The notes beneath the pieces were generated by a model. It ran no database searches. It saw only the letters and a list, made by a program, of their open reading frames with translations, and was not told the origin of the DNA. This document shows, one piece after another, positions 1 through 7,879 of a stretch of 11,504 nucleotides of DNA. How positions within the stretch are numbered: position 1 is the stretch's first letter; every line of letters starts with the position of its first letter. Both the position numbers and the translations under genes were made by a program. Source of the DNA: Psilocybe azurescens (lineage: Eukaryota > Basidiomycota > Agaricomycetes > Agaricales > Agrocybaceae); contig JAJIRX010000977.1 of the NCBI GenBank assembly GCA_023853785.1, forward strand, positions 1-11,504. Reading direction: 5' to 3'.

Positions 1-19
1 TGAGCTTTGGGACAACAAG

Positions 20-312
20 CAACACAGTTAAGCTCCCACTAGCAAATGTCTACATTATCGATTGTACAATGATAGCTAGAAAGCATATGATCACATTCAT
101 ACGTCAGTTTATTGTATTACTAGCTTCTAAAACACTATTCAATTTATATACGTCTTACAGAGTCTTAGAACGATTAATTGCACATACACGTTAAAGCTAC
201 TGGTTCTCCTGGAGAGAGATGGGATAACAGTAGACTGGGTAATGTTGATACTGGAACTTTGTCTGTCGATATACATTCATATGAGTATGATATATTATAT
301 GTCAAAGTTTTA
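20..312. repeat. Direct repeat, copy 1 (about 293 bp)
   Basis: This stretch matches 4173-4468 in the same orientation. The first ~160 bases are nearly identical by eye, starting with the shared block AACACAGTTAAGCTCCCACT, and similarity falls off gradually towards the 3' end, which I place at a shared GTC-A-rich/T-run near 301-312. Small indels separate the copies. Both are AT-rich. The reading frames inside are not conserved between the copies, so the repeat is unlikely to be coding. No terminal inverted repeats, tRNA-like A/B boxes or poly-A tail are visible, so I cannot assign it to a transposon class. It could be a fragment of a dispersed element or a local segmental duplication. Confidence 0.85.
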
Positions 313-987
313 CGGCACCAGGTGAAGGGCGGTCAATCACGGACAAGAAATTTCCTGTATGTTCCAGCCTCACCAGCACGAGACAGAAACCCCTATTTCA
401 TCGTGCTACATATGATCCTCACACATGCTATCAACCTGGCTTGCTTATTCCAAACATCGAGGACTCCTGAGACGCGCCGGTATCTCTTGTCCGCCGGCCA
501 CCTTTATCCAAGTCCTCTGACACCTCGCTTCTCAAATTTGCACTGATACATGCATCGTGCTGCACTTTGCATACCCCTGTCGCGACCACCAAATGTGGCT
601 ACGTCCGGCCAGGTATTATATCCCACGGTATGAAAAAGTGTCTTCAGACTAAACTTCTAGCGCGCTTCAGGATGTATATGGATTCAGTTGAGATATGCCT
701 TAATATCTTACATGCAGTGTCCATGTCTTCTATTCGCGTTGAATCCATGCGATCAGTTATAATGAACAAATTCAATAAGAATCTGCTCGCTTAGGGTAAC
801 TCCTCGAGTCTACATATTCCACCATGCCTGAACCCCATACTTCAGTCTCAGTCCACGTCCAGGAGGCTATAATCAACGCTAGTCTCTAATGCCTCAATGC
901 TTTTTAACTTTCTAATGGGTGAATCTCATTTGTCAATGTCAACACCACAAACTTATGTCTGTCTTACGTCTGTCAGGTATATATACG
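313..987. other. No supported gene between repeat copy 1 and the membrane-protein pseudogene
   Basis: Short open frames exist here (for example 178-546, which begins inside the repeat, and 567-794 on the + strand). None shows a recognisable motif, intron boundary pattern or continuity with a neighbour. A TATATATA-like run at about 978-985 lies just before the first traces of the downstream pseudogene but is too close to its apparent ATG (988) to be read with confidence as a promoter. Confidence 0.4.
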
Positions 988-2093
988 ATGGTATACGCCG
1001 GAACAACGTATCTCACAGTACGCCACTTCCTTCTACTTGAAAACAAAACTCCGACAATACGCCGCAGTGTCCAAAACCAGCGAACATGAGCCGGCGTGTC
1101 GTTCTATCGGCCATATCTGCGCTCCACCTGCTTTGCCTCTCCCAGTTCATTTTGCAATGGTATTCCATTGACTTGGATGTCGTGATTAATGGAGACACGC
1201 GAGAGACTATTTTTATTTCGACCGTGGAAGGAGGTCCCCATGGGTCTGGATATTTTCTGATTTTTTGTTCTATTCTCCGTGTGTTGTAATCCGATGGACT
1301 ACTGGTGACTATGTTTTGTTAAATCTCTTGCATCGTTCTCATCAATGTGCCTACAGATATGGAGGTGCTACTATATCTGGGGACGATCGCTCCGAATAAT
1401 TTTGGTACCTGTCGCACTTTTCGTTGCGGAATCCTGTCAGTTACGAATCAAGGTTTCGCATAGTTATTCGACTGACCGCACGTTATCTCAGGTCTCTTCG
1501 TCGCCATTACAGCTCTAGCAGGTGCAAACGGTCAGCTACCGGCGACGTACACGCCAAATTATTCAACAATATCTCAAGTGCATCTATATTCGTGTCGCTT
1601 GGCACCACGATGATTACAACCTTTCTTATCGGATATAGAATATATTCAGCCTCTCGTGCAAACGGTACACCTTCGAGAAGACTGTTCAATCGTGTTTGGG
1701 TTCTAGTCATCGAGTCAGCCGCGGCATACTCCCTCGTGCTCCTTGTCGATGCTATCTGCTATGTGCTTCCATCATTCAATGTGTTGGAATCATCTTTGGT
1801 TGTAGTTGGGTACTACTTGGAACCAGTGCTGTTCTTTGTTACTGTACGTAGCCTCTATCATCTGGCTCATAATCTTGTGTCTCTTACCTAGAATCAGGGG
1901 ATGGCTCCAACAATCCTTGTCGCTAGAATCGCCCTTACAACACCCAGAAATACAGTTGCACCGACAGTCACTCACATATCTGGCTTGCAGTTTGGAGTCG
2001 CAGCACGGGAGTGGTGTCAGTAGAGATACCACCGCAGGTGAAATGAGCGTTTCAGTTCTCGCGGATGATGTGGCGCCGAGGTGGTTGAAATGA
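988..2093 (+). pseudogene. Decayed seven-helix basidiomycete membrane protein
   Basis: The pieces read like one member of the large Agaricomycete family of uncharacterised seven-transmembrane proteins. In order: a possible N-terminal piece with ENKT..IRRSVQN (988-1082); a hydrophobic helix plus NGDTRETIF (1086-1286); DGLL at 1293-1304; an intron 1305-1356; WRCYYIWGRS and a helix (1357-1415); IVIRLTA in another frame (about 1450-1480); LFVAITALAGANGQ in a third frame (1488-1560); NNISSASIFVSLGTTMITTFLIGYR-type helices and IESAAAYSLVLL (about 1565-1843); an intron 1844-1891 (GTACGT..CTAG); MAPTILVARIAL; and a serine/acidic tail ending at TGA 2091-2093. Lesions seen: a frame break near 1082, TAA at 1287-1289, frame changes near 1420-1450, 1485 and 1562, and a 1-base shift near 2000. 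The family's function is unknown; it sits in membranes. The family assignment rests on recalled motif patterns, not a search. Confidence 0.75.
1305..1356 (+). other. Intron in the membrane-protein pseudogene
   Basis: Fifty-two bases from GTGACT to CTACAG. Removing it joins GAT GGA CTA CTG to ATA TGG AGG TGC, which restores the family motif DGLL-IWRCYYIWG in frame. The clean junction shows that the gene was once spliced normally, and it is not a processed (retroposed) copy. Confidence 0.75.
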
Positions 2094-2451
2094 AGGGGAA
2101 TGTACTATGAATGGTACGATTAGAGACGATCAGGTTTAAAGGGCAAAACGGCCCCGCGATTGTAGAGTTGTCGATTATCGAATGGGTTTTTTGCGACTTT
2201 ACGTTCCAACCTTTGTCTCATATTCCCATTGACTATTTATACCCCGTGATCTGTTTACAAGAACCTCGCAATCAAGTGACATAAGTGCTCGTCCCACGTC
2301 GCCACCAATAATTCATTGCTTCCTTATGTGGATTGACATGGTCATTCTAGAGTTATAAAATAACGTGGAACCTGGGAGATCCCAGCTTTGAATGCTTAGC
2401 TTCAAGAAAGCACATCCCTTCGAGCTAAATTAAATTCAGAATCAAGATCGA
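2094..2451. other. Intergenic stretch with a possible promoter for the next decayed gene
   Basis: No gene is supported here. A TTATAAAATA sequence at 2353-2362 lies about 90 bases before the ATG at 2452, a spacing compatible with a fungal TATA box, but the match is short and AT-rich sequence is common nearby. Confidence 0.35.
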
Positions 2452-3505
2452 ATGTTCAAACACACTCACCACGTCAGTCAAACTCTGTTACAGACCAACG
2501 GCACCGATACCACCGCCACAAACAGCAAAAGGCCCAGCAACTCCAGCCCCATCCCCATCCCCGACGAAGGTGTACACTCTTTCCCTTTCGTCCCCGACGC
2601 CCGTCTCCATTCGTTGCACGACACCAGCGCCCAACGCACTTCACGTCACAAACCCGAAAGCTTGTATACGCTGTATGAAGGAAATATATTCTGCCCACGT
2701 CTATTCCAGGCGTCGTAGTTCAAGCCCTGTGAGGGAGGGAGTGGCGAGAGAGCTGTCATGTGTGAAATACTGGCATATTAGAAGGCGTATGTTGCGACTT
2801 ATGCTGAAGCTGATGTGAGGAAGCTGTATGGGGAGGGATACACACTCCCCCTCCAGGGTGTTTGGGCCCGCGGACCTCCCGTCGCAACCCATAATAATCG
2901 AGAAGCTGGGCATAGAGAGGGATGTCTCAGCACGATGCCTTGGATAGTGCAGGGGTTCCTCAATCAGATTCTGCGCGCGTTCAACAGCTATCGGAATGAG
3001 GAGTTAGACGTGGTCGCTGATGCTGACATGGATGTGGACGAAGGTAAGGCGCTGTCCATTCTGGAATGATGTGTTACTGTTGGAGGCGACGGATTCTGAG
3101 ATACCCGCTGAGGACACGAACATGTTGCCTATCCGTGAGCCGCGATGTAGCTCCCACTCGCCGGTATACACGTCCTTCTCCACACCGAAAGTAGCGTAAC
3201 GACTCGTTGCGGTGCATGGCTTCTCGTTCATAATCGAACCTATGGCGCTCACTCCTGACCTCAGTCCTCTCTTCACTTCCAATCCTCAACGAGTCGCAGC
3301 ACCGTACAGAAAGCTTCGAAGATTTCCGAGTAGAAGGTTGCCCATGTATACTTGGTATATTGGCCATGTGTTCTCAGAGTGGTAGATTGACGGTATCGAG
3401 CGCGTATGTGTATTCAGAGAGGGGTCGGAAAGAGAATGGATCAACGATGGGGATGTGGGGAGAGCTGAATACACGGTAGACGAGGAGTATCGGCTTGAGG
3501 ATTGA
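2452..3505 (+). pseudogene. Decayed gene of unknown function
   Basis: I do not recognise this gene. Two long stretches on the + strand stay open apart from a few stops. Frame 1 runs from ATG 2452 to TGA 3067-3069 with internal TAG at 2716-2718 and 2779-2781. Frame 2 runs from about 3065 to TGA 3503-3505 with internal TAA at 3197-3199 and TAG at 3383-3385. The text between the stops looks protein-like. A Pro/Ser/Thr-rich start is also seen in frame 2 around 2490-2600. A segment with YAEADVRKLYGEGY follows (about 2787-2850), then an acidic stretch ADADMDVDEG (about 3017-3046), TDSEIPAEDTN, and a charged C-terminus with FREGSEREW and EYTVDEEYRLED. A GTAAGG after the acidic stretch (near 3043) could be an intron donor, which would remove the need for one frameshift. 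The - strand is also partly open, so direction is inferred from the continuity of charged and acidic segments. Confidence 0.4.
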
Positions 3506-3896
3506 ATAAGGCACTAAGTTAAAAGGCTGGGAGCGTCAGTTTGTAGTACATTGGCGTAACTGCCATGTCTTACTGTTCACCGGTTGAGATAAAAGCGGGA
3601 AGATGATGGGCGGAGATTACCGTGAGCTTTGAAGGGCAAGAAGAGATCACAAGATGAGGCGATGCATCAAGTGGGCAGCTTGAATATAACGAACGAGCAT
3701 TATTTTTTCAACAAATCCACACCGTATGCAGAGATAGTTTGATAGTCTGTTCACTCGCCGTTTGCGGAAGGAGTGGTCTTCGTGATGTTTCAGACGAGAA
3801 GCTCGTTGGCGAAAGGATTGCGTATCGAGACAATTGATATTACAAAGAAGCCAAAGGAGAAGCTTCGGAAGGTTTATGTGGAATCTTGCATAACTT

Positions 3897-3924
3897 GGGA
3901 GGGGGGAAGGGAAGGGGGAAGGGG
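3897..3924 (+). other. G-rich tract with G-quadruplex pattern
   Basis: Successive G runs of 3 (or 2), 6, 3, 5 and 4 bases are separated only by A or AA. This satisfies the usual four-run quadruplex pattern with very short loops, and all guanines are on the + strand. It lies outside any supported gene. Confidence 0.7.
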
Positions 3925-4142
3925 CAAAACAAATCGAATGCATGATTCCGATGACAAATCTCTGACCACGTGCTAAACGACTTCGCTTTTGACCGGATCA
4001 ACTTGTAACGTTCTACGCCCTACTCGACGGCATAGATCAAGTAAATGCCAATCTTTGCCGTATCATGTTCACCGCTGCGTCAAATTTTTGATTGATTAAA
4101 TCTACTTTCTATGTAATGACCTTTGCGACGACAGGCATGAAT

Positions 4143-4168
4143 ATGACATTATCATGAAAGAATGTCAT
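4143..4168. repeat. Perfect 8 bp inverted repeat with 10-base loop
   Basis: ATGACATT at 4143-4150 is the exact reverse complement of AATGTCAT at 4161-4168. It ends four bases before the start of direct-repeat copy 2. No matching structure precedes copy 1 within the window, where only 19 bases are visible. Confidence 0.7.
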
Positions 4169-4172
4169 CAGT

Positions 4173-4468
4173 CAACACAGTTAAGCTCCCACTAGCAAAT
4201 GTCTACATTACCTATTGTATAATGATAGCTAGAAAGCATATATGATCACATTCATACATCAGTTCTTACTTTCTTACTAGCTTCTAAAACACTGTTCGAT
4301 TTATATAACTCTTACAGAGTCTTAGAACAATTAATTACACATACACGTTGAAAATCACGGATTCTTCGAGGGAGATGGAGTAGCAGTAGACCGAGTAATG
4401 TTGAGACTGAGACTTTGTCTGTAAATATACATCTATATGAGTATAATATGCCGTATGTCGAATTTTTG
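4173..4468. repeat. Direct repeat, copy 2 (about 296 bp)
   Basis: Second copy of the repeat at 20-312, same orientation, 4.15 kb downstream. Blocks such as GATAGCTAGAAAGCATAT and ACAGAGTCTTAGAAC are shared exactly. Differences are scattered substitutions and 1-3 base indels. The flanks before and after the two copies do not resemble each other, so the similarity has real edges at about 20/4173 and 312/4468. Confidence 0.85.
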
Positions 4469-5235
4469 TGGAATTTTACTCACGTCCACACAATCTTAGT
4501 TGTTTACTGGATTAAGAATGGGGATTCACTGACAACCGTGTTGAAAACCCTTGTAACGGTGAAAACAGGAAGCTCCCTAGAGGTGTGGGATGCAGACTCA
4601 GTGCTAGTCGCACTAATAGAAGACGATGGCAGACTACTGCTGGTTACCCGCTGATATCAATTCAGAGATTCAGTTCCATAGTTTCAAAATAAACCCAATT
4701 GATGCCTACCGCCGATTCCACCCCAAGCATATACGCAAAGGTCATGAGAACGATACGATAGAGTCGCATGATGATACTGGTGCAATTTTCTTGAGCATCC
4801 TGTAGCTTTATAACTCGATGCTTCATAGTACGTGTGCCCAGTTTTCTGTCAGAAGATCAACTCGGATATCTCGAAACTCTTAACCGCGCTCAGGCGACGA
4901 AAGCGCAGCAGCGGATGGGAGCACATTAGCAATAGCCTCAGTTTTAAAAGGAAGAAATAGGGCTTGAATAATCGGATATCCATTTCCGAGGCGGTTATTT
5001 TTTACCAGGATCTTTCATGGGGCGAATGCTTCATCTGGTGGCGAATTGCCCAAATTTGACCATTTTTAGCAATCAGAATTTGATTGAGGATTTGACTTAT
5101 GAAATTAATCAATGCCAGTATCTGCTGTTCGTTTGTGATAATTTGACAGTGAATAATTGCGCAGAATGTTTATTTTGACTCCAGATCATGGGTTTAAAAG
5201 AGAAAAATCAAGTATCTCAGACGATACCCAAATCG
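4469..5235. other. Upstream region of the laccase; no gene supported
   Basis: The short open frame at 4415-4654 starts inside the repeat and has no recognisable motif. The last 250 bases before the laccase TATA box are AT-rich and contain TTTGA-type hexamers at about 5054, 5079, 5091 and 5142. I cannot tie these to a known fungal regulator. No other feature is apparent. Confidence 0.4.
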
Positions 5236-5244
5236 TATATAAAA
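5236..5244 (+). promoter_or_regulatory. TATA box of the laccase gene
   Basis: TATATAAAA lies 54 bases before the laccase ATG at 5298. The position suits a fungal core promoter with a short 5' leader, and it supports the choice of this ATG as the start. Confidence 0.55.
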
Positions 5245-6182
5245 CACCGCTCTTCTGCTTCTTGTTCATAATTATATATATCCTATCTTCCTTTGACATG
5301 CGCCTAGTATCGATCTCCTTCTTTGTAGTCTCATGTGCTACACGTAGCTTTGCGAGCATTGGTCCCTCATCAGACCTATATATCGTCAATGCTATTGTAT
5401 CACCAGACGGTTATAATCGCTCGTGAGTCGGATGACCATTGTTCACATTTGTCACAGCTTTTTGATTGCATGCTGCTCCACCCGGCGTCAGTGCTGTTTT
5501 AGCAGGAGCTAACGCTACGTCCGCAATCTTCCCGGGGCCCCTTATTACAGCGAACAAGGTAGGGAACCTTAGTATACGAGGTGGAACCGCACGGTAAAAT
5601 TGTTTCCCACCTTATGTCTTTAGGCAGACACCTTCAGTGTGAACGTGGTGGACCAGTTAACTGACACAACCATGTTGATGAGCACAAGTATTGTACGAGA
5701 GCTCTTTGTTTCTCACTTTATTATGACCTGATTCCTCGTTTACTACAGCACTGGCATGTGCTATTTCAGGAAGGGAGCACCTGGGCAGATGGGGTTGTCG
5801 GGGTAACCCAGTGTCCCATAACGCCCAATAACTCCTTTACCTACCAATTTAGCGTTCCAGACGAAGCCGGAACCTACTGGTATCACTCGCACTATTGTAA
5901 GTTACCACCTGGGAGTTACTCTGTTTTATACAGCCTTACTGACAACTCATCAAGCTACGCAATACTGCGACGGGCTCAGGGGACCGCTTGTAGTGTACGA
6001 TCCCTCAGATCCCTACATTTCTAGGTAAGCTTCATGATACTGCGCATGATCGTAGGTGACCCTCTGATATTTTCTCATAGTTATGATTATGATGACGGTG
6101 ATCAAGTTCATTCTTATCTGTTCTATAAATAGACTGGGCGCTAAGCGGAGATACAGAAACCACCATCATCACGCTAGCGGAG

Positions 6183-6215
6183 AAAACGGATTCTCAGACT
6201 TTATTCATATTACAG
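6183..6215 (+). other. Defective laccase intron without a GT donor
   Basis: The exon on the left reads ..TTIITLA (ending at GCG 6177-6179) and the exon on the right starts G TAT CAC ([12 protein letters not shown]). Laccases have ADWYH here, with the expected exon end GA- TG. The sequence between contains no GT at all, only an acceptor-like ATATTACAG at 6207-6215. Excision of 6182-6215 would keep the frame but needs a GA donor and loses the Trp. The likely cause is a small deletion that removed the Trp codon and the donor. Confidence 0.6.
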
Positions 6216-7077
6216 GTATCACCTTGTTGCTCCGCAAGAGGTTATCGAACAGGTCATTCCTACCTCGGATGCCACTCTCATCAACGGTCTGGGCCGCTAT
6301 GCGCGAGGCCCTACATCTGCGCTTGCAGTCATATCGGTGATAGCAAACAAACGTTTCCGCTTTCGTCTTGTCTCTATCTCCTGTGATCCAAACTTCACAT
6401 TCTCAATAGATGGTCATGCTATGGTAATTACTGAATTGCTTCACCTTTCTCTGACAGATAGCTGACTACATATCGTATCACATCCAGACCATTATTGAAG
6501 CAGATGGCGTCAATACGCAGCCTCTCGTTGTTGATTCCATCCAGATATTTTCCGGACAGCGCTATTCATTTATTCTCACAACCGATCAAGCTATTGACAA
6601 TTACTGGATCCGTGCCAATTCCGGACCAACAGGAACTTCCAGCTTTGATGGTGGCATAAACTCCGCCATTCTCAGATACGTTAATGCTACAGTTGAAGAC
6701 CCGATAACAAACAACACATCCAGCAATCCATTGGTAGAGACCAATCTCGTCCCAGTCGATGGCGCTTCCGCACCGGGAGTTGCGGGGTTGGTTCGGCAGA
6801 CGTCAATATCGATCTGGACTTTTGGATTTAATGGCGCTCAGTTCACTGTCAACGATGTGGCTTGGGTGACGCCGACTGTGATGGTATTGCTTCAGATAAT
6901 GAGCGGTACACTAACTGCACAGGATTTACTTCCGTCGGGATCGATTTATGTTCTACCTTCTAACCAGGTTATCGAAATTTCAATGCCCGGTGGATCTGCT
7001 GGATCACCTGTAAGTCCTTTCACTCTCGTTAACGAGCAAGTTGGAAGCATTGATAATGGTTATTTCATGCCTTCTAG

Positions 7078-7098
7078 CATCCACTACATTTACACGTG
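7078..7098 (+). other. 21-base micro-exon carrying laccase copper signature L3
   Basis: The exon CAT CCA CTA CAT TTA CAC GTG lies between introns 7010-7077 (GTAAGT..CTTCTAG) and 7099-7154 (GTACGT..CTCAAG, with a CTAAC branch-like site). It encodes HPLHLHV and joins in frame to HTFSVV, giving the L3 motif. Without this exon the protein would lack one T1, one T2 and one T3 copper ligand. Confidence 0.85.
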
Positions 7099-7879
7099 GT
7101 ACGTAACATAATTAAAAGTATTAAATATTGCACCTAACGCGACTGTTACTCAAGCATACCTTCTCTGTTGTACGAAGTACTGGAAATGCCACGTACAACT
7201 ACGATAATCCAATCAGACGAGATGTTGTAAGCACCGGAAGTCACACCACAGATAATGTTACAATCCGTTTCACGACCGACAATTCTGGTCCTTGGATTTT
7301 GCATTGGTGGGTGAAATATTCATCTTCTGTATTTTTCGTCTAAATGTTCTGTTCTTGGATCGTGCGCCAAATAAAATCATATCGACTGGCACCTCGACAC
7401 GTAAGTCATCTCATGTAGCATTTACGAGGTGGTTTCAGATTTAAACCTGACATCTGCTTAATGCAGAGGATTTGCGGTCGTCATGGTTGAAGATGTCGAC
7501 ATCGTGGAGAACAGTACTGCACCCAGTAAGCCACTTGTATTCTTCATTTGAGGGCACAATAATAGAGGGCGTTCAATAGGCGACTGGAGCACACTGTGCC
7601 CGACATTCGATGCTTTGCCTATTCAAACGTTCACTTAAAGGTAGGAAAAGGGAGCGACAAAGCTATTACTGTGCCTGAACTTCAAGGCCAGGCCATAGTC
7701 TCATACTCTCAAAACTGTAGTGATAAGCATGGACAGAGTTTTCGTGGATATTTAAATCATACTTCCTTATTTAAACACCCGATAATTCCATTTCTAGTTA
7801 AAACATCGAATACGGCAGAAGAAGTGAATATACGCATTTCGTTTCCGGTGAAAGCTATCGATCAAGTATCCACGTTGTA

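Larger units (their letters stand above)
3506..4172. other. No supported gene; contains a G-rich tract and an inverted repeat
   Basis: Open frames on both strands (for example + 3773-3976 and - 3647-3943) overlap each other and show no recognisable motif. The + frame includes a lysine-rich segment ITKKPKEKLRKV, then runs through the G-rich tract as Gly/Arg/Glu low complexity, which argues against a genuine protein. The notable contents are the G-rich tract at 3897-3924 and the inverted repeat at 4143-4168. Confidence 0.4.
5298..7638 (+). pseudogene. Laccase (secreted multicopper oxidase), nearly complete, probably broken at two splice sites
   Basis: Laccases oxidise phenols with reduction of O2 to water outside the cell. 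Exons: 5298-5422, 5492-5558, 5624-5692, 5749-5896, 5955-6024, 6081-6097, 6151-~6182, 6216-6423, 6488-7009, 7078-7098, 7155-7306, 7377-7400, 7467-7525, 7580-7638. They total ~1573 nt (~523 residues), normal for the family. A signal peptide (MRLVSISFFVV..ATRSFA) opens the protein. Copper signatures: L1 [15 protein letters not shown] (exon 4), L2 [16 protein letters not shown] (exons 4-5), L3 HPLHLHVH (exons 10-11), L4 HCHIDWHLDTGF (exons 11-13). Phe ten residues after the T1 Cys is the axial position typical of high-potential laccases. All ten His and the Cys are encoded. Lesions: the junction near 6177-6215 lacks a GT donor and the DW codons of DWYH, and the intron before HIDWH ends in AA. Both copper-motif glycines (HWHG, HLHG) are Val. 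The identity is near certain; loss of function is inferred. Confidence 0.93.

Noticed and set aside
178..546. 122-codon + strand open frame overlapping repeat copy 1.
   Set aside because: The corresponding frame in repeat copy 2 is full of stops, there is no recognisable motif, and the start lies within non-coding repeat sequence.
3004..3367. Overlapping - strand open frames (3004-3282 and 3074-3367).
   Set aside because: They mirror the + strand frame of the decayed gene, do not connect to each other or to further exons, and show no motif.
20..4468. LTR retrotransposon with the direct repeats as its LTRs.
   Set aside because: The interior shows no gag, protease, reverse transcriptase or integrase traces, and instead carries a spliced membrane-protein pseudogene. 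The repeat ends lack TG..CA termini. A deeply replaced element cannot be excluded.
7010..7060. Reading through 7009 gives PFTLVN, which looks like a mutated L3 copper motif with all His lost.
   Set aside because: GTAAGT at 7010 is a strong donor, and the real L3 (HPLHLHV) is found in the 21-base exon 7078-7098, so the read-through is intron sequence.
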